Shown here: positions 6,931 to 12,781 of the stretch, piece by piece
Layout: every line of letters starts with the position of its first letter
How positions within the stretch are numbered: the first letter of the stretch is position 1
NCBI GenBank assembly: GCA_023396555.1
Contig: JAEWWC010000274.1
Location: 1-15,100, forward strand
Length of the DNA: 15,100 bases
Direction of reading: 5' to 3'
DNA from: Bacillota bacterium
GTDB taxonomy: Bacteria; Bacillota; Clostridia; Christensenellales; SZUA-584
Translations under genes and position numbers: made by a program
Notes under the pieces: generated by a model
Database searches by the model: none
What the model was told of the DNA's origin: nothing
The model's input: only the letters and a program-made list of their open reading frames with translations

Positions 6931-7144
6931 GGTTTTTTGGGTTCTTTTTACCCCCCGCAAATTGGCCTTCGATTATTGTGGGTTCCTTTGGGTTTTGTCG
7001 GGTTCGCTTCGGTTACGCGTTTGACCACTTCGGTTATGAAAGCCTCTGCCACCCTCCGCCATTCTGGTGTCTAAAACCCCGTTTCCGGCGGAATGTTCCG
7101 GAAGAAATGGCGTTTAAGGCGGAAGAAATCACGCTGCAGCTGCA

Positions 7145-7180
7145 TTTCCGGCATCCGAAATCCCGTTTCCGGCGTCCGAA
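7145..7180 (+). repeat. 21-bp-period repeat of TTTCCGGCrTCCGAA
   Basis: TTTCCGGCATCCGAA (7145-7159) and TTTCCGGCGTCCGAA (7166-7180) differ at one base. A related TTTCCGGCGGAATG lies at 7082. The second copy abuts the 69-bp direct repeat. Confidence 0.8.
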
Positions 7181-7249
7181 GTACACAAAGTAAAGTAAAG
7201 CAAATTAAAATAAAGGAGAGAGAAAGAAGAGTATATGTATATCAAAGCA
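7181..7249 (+). repeat. 69-bp direct repeat, copy A
   Basis: Purine-rich sequence beginning GTACACAAAGTAAAGTAAA and ending GTATATCAAAGCA. It aligns without gaps to 7449-7517 with 62 of 69 identical bases. Confidence 0.85.
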
Positions 7250-7375
7250 CCTCTCCCCCGTCCACCGATACCGCATCCGCTGCGAATCTCTCCCGCAAAC
7301 CAATGCTTCTGAATATAGCCCACAACTTTAATTGCTTGCATTTTGGCCATAAATGCATACACAAACCTCGTATCC

Positions 7376-7444
7376 GTATACAATAATGCCGCTGGCCGTC
7401 GTTTAAACAGGATTGCTGTATACATTAATGCCGTTTTTGTATAC
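7376..7444 (+). repeat. GTATACAwTAATGCCG repeats
   Basis: GTATACAATAATGCCG (7376-7391) and GTATACATTAATGCCG (7418-7433) differ at one base. A third GTATAC (7439-7444) follows and leads directly into copy B of the 69-bp repeat. GCTGG follows the first and third sites. Confidence 0.8.
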
Positions 7445-7448
7445 GCTG

Positions 7449-7517
7449 GTACACAAAGTAAAGTAAATCAAATAAGACTAAATGAGAAAGAAAGAAGAGT
7501 ATAGGTATATCAAAGCA
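7449..7517 (+). repeat. 69-bp direct repeat, copy B
   Basis: Partner of 7181-7249, 268 bases downstream in the same orientation (62/69 identical). It contains the ATG at 7482 that opens a long frame, which argues that this ATG is incidental. Confidence 0.85.
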
Positions 7518-7706
7518 GCCGCACCGGAAACACACACCTTTCTTCCTGTTCAGCTCTATCTTACGTATGCCTTGAGCCTTGCTATCCCCGCAGCATATAT
7601 GGTACTATACCCATGTAATTCCATCCCTCTGCCGCAAAAGTTGGAAGGTTTTGAAACGCGATACCCGTTATCGTGGAACCAAACATGCAATAAAGCGAGG
7701 ACACAC

Positions 7707-8858
7707 ATGCGCGACAGGCCCACCTTTTTTGAAAGGCTCTTCCGCAGTCGGAACGGCGTCATCAAAACCCGCGATGGCCGTTATTTTGTTGTCAATGGCA
7801 CAGCGAAAAAAGAGATACCCCCCATCATCACCGCCAGCCTGATCGCCATGCTGGGCGGTGCGGTGATCGTCCTGTTTGCGGATCCCGACTGGCTGCGGCC
7901 CATATTATCTGTCTACATGCTCGCGCTGGCGCTCTATGTTACGGCCCTGATTGTTCTTTACACTATCATTCTGCTCCCGCCGGTTTACAGCGAAGCGGAA
8001 GACGGAGCGGTCAGATACAGCGCCCCGCGCAACCGCAGCCGACAAGAAGCCACCACGGGCGACAGGCCAGCTTACAAAGATTATGTGCTCCACGAGCAGG
8101 ACGGCTACATCCGCAGCGGCGGGCGATACTTCGCCATTACCGAGGAAAGGAAAAGTATTGCCAGCATCATTGTTTCAATCCTTGTTTTTACAGCCAGCGT
8201 TGCTGCCGTCATTTGGATTTTCTCTTCCAGTAACATCTGGCCTGTCTGGATAGGTGAAGTGTACCTTTTCATGAGTGCATTTCACTTAATTCAATCGCTA
8301 TGGCAATTCCGAAGCTGCCGTTTTATACCCGTGCCGGAGGATACCCCGGCCTGGCGCGATGCTCAGGCGCTTGAATACTCCCCCCAGAAAAAAATCATCT
8401 ATATTGTCGCGCAAGCTGTGGTACTGATCATGGTAATCTTTGGGACTTTGTCAGGCGGTTACACCATCTCCCTCATTCGCAGCCAGTTGGACAGCGGCGG
8501 CACCGTATCCGCTGAGTTTTCGGCAGATGATACAGGTACGTTTTACGAGGAAAGCCACGTCACGGATGAAATCGTACAGGTTCCGATATCCGATCCGTCC
8601 GGCGGCGATGTCCGGATCGACATCACAGTGGTCCACACGCCGGAGACCGCACGTCTGTCTCTGGACGGCAAGCCGTTGCCGGATGAACAGCAGCCAGATA
8701 AAACGCAGAACATATTCGACCTGCAGAACTACTTCTTGCAGGAAGCATATTTCGATATATCCGGCAAACTGCTGCACGACGGCTCCACTTTAACCCTCAA
8801 CTGCGGCTCCCTTCACCGCGAGTGGGTGTTCGATGTGACGGACAAGGAGGACGCATGA
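7707..8858 (+). CDS. Tandem-array membrane protein 1 (internally duplicated, unknown family)
   Basis: A 383-residue membrane protein of no family I recognise. It contains two copies of a unit with a short cytoplasmic head and two membrane helices. Unit 1 (4-92) has RPTFFE, then GVIKTRDGRYF and TMs at about 38-57 and 64-92; unit 2 (120-207) has RPAYKD, then GYIRSGGRYF and TMs at about 151-172 and 178-200. A fifth helix (229-256) leads to a C-terminal domain (257-383), probably extracellular, with LSLDGKPLP, LTLNCGS and the ending REWVFDV. The start was chosen because MRDRPTF matches the MNDKPSF and MNERPSL starts of the two following paralogues and a GCGAGG site precedes it; the frame is open upstream to 7482. 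The stop overlaps the next start (ATGA, 8855-8858), and the last codons double as its ribosome binding site (AAGGAGG). Confidence 0.75.
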   Translation: MRDRPTFFERLFRSRNGVIKTRDGRYFVVNGTAKKEIPPIITASLIAMLGGAVIVLFADPDWLRPILSVYMLALALYVTALIVLYTIILLPPVYSEAEDGAVRYSAPRNRSRQEATTGDRPAYKDYVLHEQDGYIRSGGRYFAITEERKSIASIIVSILVFTASVAAVIWIFSSSNIWPVWIGEVYLFMSAFHLIQSLWQFRSCRFIPVPEDTPAWRDAQALEYSPQKKIIYIVAQAVVLIMVIFGTLSGGYTISLIRSQLDSGGTVSAEFSADDTGTFYEESHVTDEIVQVPISDPSGGDVRIDITVVHTPETARLSLDGKPLPDEQQPDKTQNIFDLQNYFLQEAYFDISGKLLHDGSTLTLNCGSLHREWVFDVTDKEDA

Positions 8859-9639
8859 ACGACAAGCCAAGTTTTTCTGAATTTCTGATATCCAGCAAAC
8901 AAGACATTGTCAAACGCAAGGACGGCTCCTTTTACAAAGCCAAGAATTTAAAAAGGCTAAAGGGCTGTATATCGGCGTTTATGCATTCATGACGGTGGTG
9001 CTGTTACTGATTCATATTTTTACGATATATCCCAGTCGGCTTTGGCCCAGCCGCATCATTGACTTCCTGATAATACTTCAGTTGGCGAGTTTTCTGTGCA
9101 TTTATCTATGGTACCGGTTTACGCGCTACGAACGCATCCCAGAAGGCAGCGAAGCCTCTGAATACGTATCCGGCCTGAAATTCCGCAGAAAACAGAATAT
9201 TACGATATACGTCATATGCGGAGTTATAATCCTCCTGTTCGCGCTCCAAAGCACCGGCATGACGTATATACGGTATTGGCTGGACGGTGGACCGCGGATT
9301 TCCAGCATCGAAGTCCGGGAAAATGGCAGCTGGGTATATTCGAATGAAGATCCCACTGATGAATCAATCATTAACATACCCGTTTTAACCGGACAACCGG
9401 CAATAAACATCAGTGTTTCCACCTCCGGCTCGCCGGAGCCGCTGCAGCTTGCACTCGATGGTAAGTCAATGCCTGTATATAACGATTTTGAACTCCGCTG
9501 GTTCTGGGACTCGGACTATTTTGTCCAATGCGGTTACATTGATTACGCAGATATCCGTGACGACTCCACCTTATCCCTCACCTGCGGCAATCTTACCCGC
9601 GAGTGGGTGTTCGACGTTGCGGACGAGGAGGGCGCATGA
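8855..9639 (+). CDS. Tandem-array membrane protein 2, split by a -1 frameshift
   Basis: Paralogue of the preceding gene with one two-helix unit, a third helix and the C-terminal domain. The first frame reads MNDKPSFSEFLISS, then KRKDGSFYKAKNL and stops at TGA 8990-8992. The -1 frame continues without a stop as KKAKGLYIGVYAF, then MTVVLLLIHIF and on to REWVFDVADEEGA, about 261 residues if joined. The join falls at T TTA AAA (8947-8953), in the correct phase for -1 slippage. It could be programmed frameshifting, a natural indel in the A5 run, or a sequencing error. Alternatively a second protein may restart at ATG 8989, which overlaps the TGA. Membrane helices lie at about 38-59, 69-91 and 114-135 of the joined product. 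The stop overlaps the third gene as ATGA (9636-9639). Confidence 0.7.
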
Positions 9640-9731
9640 ACGAAAGGCCGTCCCTCCATAGGTACTTCTATCTGAAATCGACAGTGTTGTCCAAACAGAG
9701 GCGCAATAGTTTGTCGTACCATTCAGTGTGA
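9636..9731 (+). pseudogene. Tandem-array gene 3, 31-codon stub
   Basis: Begins MNERPSLHRYF, matching the MNDKPSFSEFL start of gene 2 and MRDRPTFFERL of gene 1, and sits behind the same GAGGAGGGCGC binding site in an ATGA overlap. It then departs from the family and stops at TGA 9729-9731 without any membrane segment. It is read as a third paralogue cut off after its first codons. Confidence 0.6.
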
Positions 9732-9756
9732 CTCAACTCTGTTGTCTGAAAAATGA

Positions 9757-9785
9757 TTGAACATGTGTGGCTGTGTTGATATACT
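9757..9785 (+). promoter_or_regulatory. Sigma-A type promoter for the diguanylate cyclase gene
   Basis: TTGAAC (9757-9762), an exact 17-bp spacer and TATACT (9780-9785) lie about 30 bases before the ATG at 9815. Confidence 0.65.
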
Positions 9786-9814
9786 ATTTGAGATTTTCAA
9801 TCCAGGGGTAACAG

Positions 9815-10891
9815 ATGCTTAAAGACCTTTTTATCAACGCAGCTATTCTGATTGCTGTAATTTCTTTTGGAAATGCTTTGCTGCGGGAAAAGATGTATTC
9901 TTCAGCACGGCTATTTGGAAAAATATTAACCGGCCTTTTATTCGGTTCTTTGGGTTGTGCCCTCATGATATTCAGCGTCCGGGTCGCGCCGGACATTATT
10001 ATAGATTTTCGAACCATCCCTATACTCATTATGGCGTTATACAGCTCACAGATTTCCACGATAACGTCGTCACTGACCATCGGGTTATTCAGGATTCTCT
10101 ATTTTGGCTTAAGCCAATCGTCCTTGATTGCCTTTGCCATCGTGCTGCTGGTCGGGGTCGGGTGTCTGCTTATCTCAAAGCTAATGCAAAAAATGCGGCT
10201 CAAATGGATATTTGCGGTCTTTTTGACATGTGCCATCAGCAGCGTCGGGTTCTTTCTCATTATGGAATCTTCTCATTTGCTTTTGTCTATTCTGGTCTGG
10301 TTTGTTCTTGGTTTATCCGTTTCCAGTCTTGCGGTTTATCATTTGCTGTCATTCCATTCCAGAGTGAACAGAACTTTTTCAAAGGCAAAGGAGGAAGCGC
10401 AAAAGGATTTTCTGACCGGTTTATACAATACCCGATATGGCGACGGCTCGTTGAGAACACATTCCAAGACTGCACAGGAAACACAATCCGATCTGTCGGT
10501 TTTGTTTTTGGATATAGACAGCTTCAAAAGCATCAATGATAATTATGGCCACCTGGCTGGCGACACGGTATTAAAAAGCATAGCGGCTGTGCTGACAAAG
10601 GAATGCCGCAGCGCAGATGTTATCTGCCGGCGCGGCGGCGATGAATTCTCCGTTATCCTTTTTGACTGCGGCCTCTCAAAAGCAAAGGCAGTCGCGGAGC
10701 GTATCCGGGCCAGCATCAACAGATCTGATATGATGCTTGATTCCGGAACATCAATTGCCGTATCGGTTTCCATTGGTATTTCTTCATATCCCGCAACCAC
10801 GCAGGATGGGGAAAAACTCATCAAACAGGCTGATGAAGCGCTTTACGAGGCAAAGCGTTCAGGCAAAAATGCGATCATGGCAGCCCTATAA
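9815..10891 (+). CDS. Membrane diguanylate cyclase (5TMR-LYT-like sensor + GGDEF)
   Basis: A 358-residue enzyme that should make cyclic di-GMP from two GTP. The N-terminal half (1-180) holds about five or six membrane helices and the IDFRTIPI segment (63-70) typical of the 5TM-5TMR_LYT sensor module. A short linker (181-195) leads to a complete GGDEF domain starting at DFLTGLYNTRYG. Visible are FLDIDSFKSIND (231-242) with the metal-binding Asp, the signature GGDEF (274-278) and an intact inhibitory site RSAD (265-268), correctly five residues before the signature. SIGISSYP and ADEALYEAKRSGKN complete the domain. The ATG follows AGGGG by 5 bases. Activity and product feedback are predicted; the input signal is unknown. 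Its base composition is more AT-rich than that of the GGDEF-EAL gene. Confidence 0.92.
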   Translation: MLKDLFINAAILIAVISFGNALLREKMYSSARLFGKILTGLLFGSLGCALMIFSVRVAPDIIIDFRTIPILIMALYSSQISTITSSLTIGLFRILYFGLSQSSLIAFAIVLLVGVGCLLISKLMQKMRLKWIFAVFLTCAISSVGFFLIMESSHLLLSILVWFVLGLSVSSLAVYHLLSFHSRVNRTFSKAKEEAQKDFLTGLYNTRYGDGSLRTHSKTAQETQSDLSVLFLDIDSFKSINDNYGHLAGDTVLKSIAAVLTKECRSADVICRRGGDEFSVILFDCGLSKAKAVAERIRASINRSDMMLDSGTSIAVSVSIGISSYPATTQDGEKLIKQADEALYEAKRSGKNAIMAAL

Positions 10892-10996
10892 ACAATAGCG
10901 AAGCATAAATCATGAGGATACTTTACTTTGCGGGTTTTCAGCGCTCCTGCCCCCGTGGGGTGTTCGCTGCATCATAATAAACGCCGCGCCCGTATT

Positions 10997-11164
10997 CAAA
11001 CAAAAAAGGCGTCCTCAAACGCCCTTTGTTTCTGTCTCAGTACGCCGCTCCCGCCGCCTTTGGCGGGTTTAGATACAGCGCCTCAAATTCCTCCGCCGGC
11101 ACAGGCTCGCCCAGCAGGTAGCCCTGAATCTGGTCACACCCGATCGCGACCAGCTTGGCCAGCT
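10997..11164 (-). repeat. Direct repeat, left copy (3' end of EAL gene plus terminator)
   Basis: Bases 10997-11023 are identical to 12616-12642 (27 of 27), and 11037-11164 match 12654-12781 at 127 of 128 positions; only the short link between them differs. Identity ends abruptly at 11164/12781, inside the coding sequence. Confidence 0.9.
11002..11023 (-). terminator. Rho-independent terminator downstream of the EAL pseudogene
   Basis: On the minus strand: stem GGCGT / ACGCC with a 6-base loop, then T6. It is identical to the terminator at 12621-12642. Confidence 0.85.
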
Positions 11165-11345
11165 TGTTGTATTGCGCCTGCGTCTCCACCCCCTCCGCAA
11201 TGGTTGTCATGCCGATAGAATCGGCCAGCAGTATGATGGCTTTCACGATTTGCTCGTCCTTTTTGCCCAGCGTCACCGAATCCACCAGCGGCTTTGCGAT
11301 CTTGATTCGGTCGAACGGAAAGTTCTTCAGCGACGTGATGGACAG
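11037..11345 (-). pseudogene. 5'-truncated EAL domain gene (c-di-GMP phosphodiesterase remnant)
   Basis: About 103 codons corresponding to the last third of an EAL domain: LSITSLKNFPFDRIKIAKPL, then DEQIVKAIILLADSIGM, the conserved TIAEGVET and QGYLLGEPVPAEEFEALYLN. Upstream, the frame meets TAG at 11370-11372 and all homology stops near 11345, so the GGDEF part, the EAL signature and most catalytic residues are gone. The last 42 codons plus stop are almost identical in DNA to the GGDEF-EAL gene at 12654, while the part before is clearly diverged. Three extra residues at the switch point (Q-Y-N-K-L-A-K-L against Q-L-A-K-L) indicate a recombination joint. An internal GTG (11283-11285) could start an 82-residue product, but this would have no enzymatic function. 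Confidence 0.8.
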
Positions 11346-11459
11346 TTTGATTCTCTGGCTAGTTGCGTGCTATTCGGGTGACTAGTAAAGTGAGAGCATT
11401 TGCAGACACCTCAATGACATAGAACTGATCATTGATGTGTCCGAAAAGAAGGACAACAG

Positions 11460-12269
11460 CTATTTCAGAATCAGAGAAGAAAACAAATCGATTATGTCTT
11501 GGGGATATTTCCCAGGATCGTTTTTTAGCTCTTTAATAGCCGATTCAATACGCCTAGCCGATGTAAATGGTCTATACGAAGTAATTGCGTCAACAATATT
11601 CGCGATCATTACGATTCTTGAGTGCTGCGGTATTTGTTCTCCTCTTAGACCAAGAGGATAGCCACTGCCGTCTAATAATTCATGGTGTTGCAGAATAATA
11701 TCGAGACAGGTTTGACTCAAGTTATTGCCTGCTACAATGCTAAAACCCAAATCGCAATGCTGCCGCATATAAGATGTTTCTTCATCTGTGAGTTCGGTTT
11801 TCTTTTGTAAAATGCTTTTGGGGAGCATAAGATTTCCAATGTCGTGAATAAAAGCTCCCAAAGCGATATCTTTAAGCTCAGTTGTTAAATTTAGTACCTT
11901 GGCTAGCATTGAAGAGATTATAGAAACATTTATGGAATGGGTATACAGCCAATCCACGTGGTTACTTAAAGCATTAACATACAACCACCAAGGCATATTT
12001 TTTGAATTAAATATGATATCAGTTACAATTTCCGACGCTGAATCAATCAGATCAACAGATTTAATTTTAAAAACGCTCTTTATCTTATTAGTACTACTTT
12101 TAATTGCGCTTTTCGAGCTATTATTTTGTGGAACTATCGGCTCTTCTTCCGTATAATCCAATAGTTCCAATTTTCTGAGCATGCTATCAGAAAGCCTGTG
12201 CCCTGCAGACAATAGGAGTTTTCCATGATTATCATATAAATCTTTATCGAGATACTTTGTTTTTCGCAT
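11460..12269 (-). CDS. HD-GYP domain protein, possibly catalytically altered
   Basis: A 269-residue soluble protein. Residues 1-45 form the small N-terminal module common before HD-GYP domains (DLYDNHGKLLLSAGHRLSD). The HD-GYP domain covers about 105-265, with H111, HD (142-143), H171 and HHELLDGSGYP (195-205). Two normally conserved positions differ: HDIGK is HDIGN (N146), and the Asp of the later ADxxDA motif is Asn (ANIVDA, N224). Known HD-GYP enzymes hydrolyse cyclic di-GMP with these residues near the metals, so activity here is uncertain and a binding role is possible. The ATG is preceded by GAGGGG and a good promoter. The gene is clearly richer in A+T than its neighbours and lies between the two direct repeats, which hints at separate origin. 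Confidence 0.88.
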   Translation of the reverse strand: MRKTKYLDKDLYDNHGKLLLSAGHRLSDSMLRKLELLDYTEEEPIVPQNNSSKSAIKSSTNKIKSVFKIKSVDLIDSASEIVTDIIFNSKNMPWWLYVNALSNHVDWLYTHSINVSIISSMLAKVLNLTTELKDIALGAFIHDIGNLMLPKSILQKKTELTDEETSYMRQHCDLGFSIVAGNNLSQTCLDIILQHHELLDGSGYPLGLRGEQIPQHSRIVMIANIVDAITSYRPFTSARRIESAIKELKNDPGKYPQDIIDLFSSLILK

Positions 12270-12293
12270 AATAAAAACCCCTCAATTATTTTT

Positions 12294-12322
12294 ATTATAT
12301 CAAAGCGAGCCCGACTTGTCTA
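12294..12322 (-). promoter_or_regulatory. Sigma-A promoter for the HD-GYP gene
   Basis: Minus strand TAGACA (12317-12322), an exact 17-bp spacer and a perfect TATAAT (12294-12299), 25 bases before the ATG. Confidence 0.75.
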
Positions 12323-12327
12323 TTTGG

Positions 12328-12346
12328 TGGTGTTCAAATAACACCA
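12328..12346 (-). promoter_or_regulatory. Inverted repeat TGGTGTT-N5-AACACCA upstream of the -35
   Basis: A perfect 7-bp dyad with a 5-base spacer starts 5 bases upstream of the -35 of the HD-GYP promoter. The position suits a transcription factor site; no family is indicated. Confidence 0.5.
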
Positions 12347-12349
12347 TCT

Positions 12350-12484
12350 CTATAAGCATGGATCATCAGCGTGTTCGATTTTCTTTTTCCTCCAACAAGT
12401 ATAACTTTGAGTCACTAATTTTTCAAGTAATTCGGCGGGAGATCCTTGCGCTATACAATAATCTAGTATTATCATTTCCTCCAT
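12350..12484 (-). CDS. Possible small protein of 44 residues (uncertain)
   Basis: A short frame upstream of the HD-GYP gene reads MEEMIILDYCIAQGSPAELL, then EKLVTQSYTCWRKKK. The segment with SPAELLEKLV and a Trp about ten residues later weakly recalls the small DUF1737-type proteins, but it is too short to decide. A GGAGGAA is present but too close to the second ATG (12473-12475) for ideal initiation. It could equally be chance. The rest of 12347-12615 shows only a weak hairpin at 12516-12531 without a T-run. Confidence 0.2.
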   Translation of the reverse strand: MEEMIILDYCIAQGSPAELLEKLVTQSYTCWRKKKIEHADDPCL

Positions 12485-12615
12485 TATAGCGGGAACGGCT
12501 TACCTAGATGTTCTTCCCTCGTACCAGAGGGGATAGGCTGACTACCCCAAAAAGTCTTCGTCTCTAGCACCCTGTTCCATCCCCCCCGTACCTGTATGCT
12601 CTTTCCCCTTTCTCG

Positions 12616-12781
12616 CAAACAAAAAAGGCGTCCTCAAACGCCTTCTTCTGCCCTCAGTACGCCGCTCCCGCCGCCTTTGGCGGGTTTAGATACAGCGCCT
12701 CAAATTCCTCCGCCGGCACAGGCTCGCCCAGCAGGTAGCCCTGAATCTGGTCGCACCCGATCGCGACCAGCTTGGCCAGCT
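12616..12781 (-). repeat. Direct repeat, right copy (3' end of GGDEF-EAL gene plus terminator)
   Basis: Partner of 10997-11164 in the same orientation, about 1.6 kb apart. The segment between the copies holds the truncated EAL gene body and the AT-rich HD-GYP gene. Confidence 0.9.
12621..12642 (-). terminator. Rho-independent terminator of the GGDEF-EAL gene
   Basis: On the minus strand: GGCGT / ACGCC stem with a 6-base loop followed by T6, 11 bases after the stop codon. Confidence 0.85.

Larger units (their letters stand above)
6777..7706 (+). other. Long repeat-rich stretch with no convincing gene
   Basis: About 930 bases without a supportable gene. Open frames here have low-complexity, improbable translations. 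The stretch contains hexamer repeats, GGGTTC/GGGTTT tracts (about 6930-7010), paired TTTCCGGC motifs, a 69-bp direct repeat and GTATAC-containing repeats, listed separately. A frame continuous with the next gene is open from ATG 7482, but that start falls inside the second copy of the direct repeat and has no ribosome binding site. The region may be a leader, a decayed insertion or an array of short intergenic repeats. Confidence 0.5.

Noticed and set aside
6834..7425. Several 78-119 codon frames on both strands
   Set aside because: Translations are low-complexity (for example runs of IRIRIRI) and are produced by the repeats; no start signals.
7482..7706. Upstream extension of array gene 1 starting at ATG 7482
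   Set aside because: No ribosome binding site, the start lies inside a noncoding direct repeat, and both paralogues start at the position equivalent to 7707.
10920..10930. ACTTTACTTTG, the inverse of the start of the 69-bp repeats
   Set aside because: Only 11 bases of low-complexity sequence; too little to call a third repeat copy.
11359..11500. Minus-strand frame reading GHINDQFYVIEVSANALTLL beyond the HD-GYP stop
   Set aside because: It looks protein-like, but it has no start, overlaps the HD-GYP 3' end in another frame and ends at TAG 11359-11361. I could not link it to any family.
12516..12531. Hairpin CCCTC-N6-GAGGG
   Set aside because: Short stem with no T-run on either strand and no gene ending nearby, so not called a terminator.
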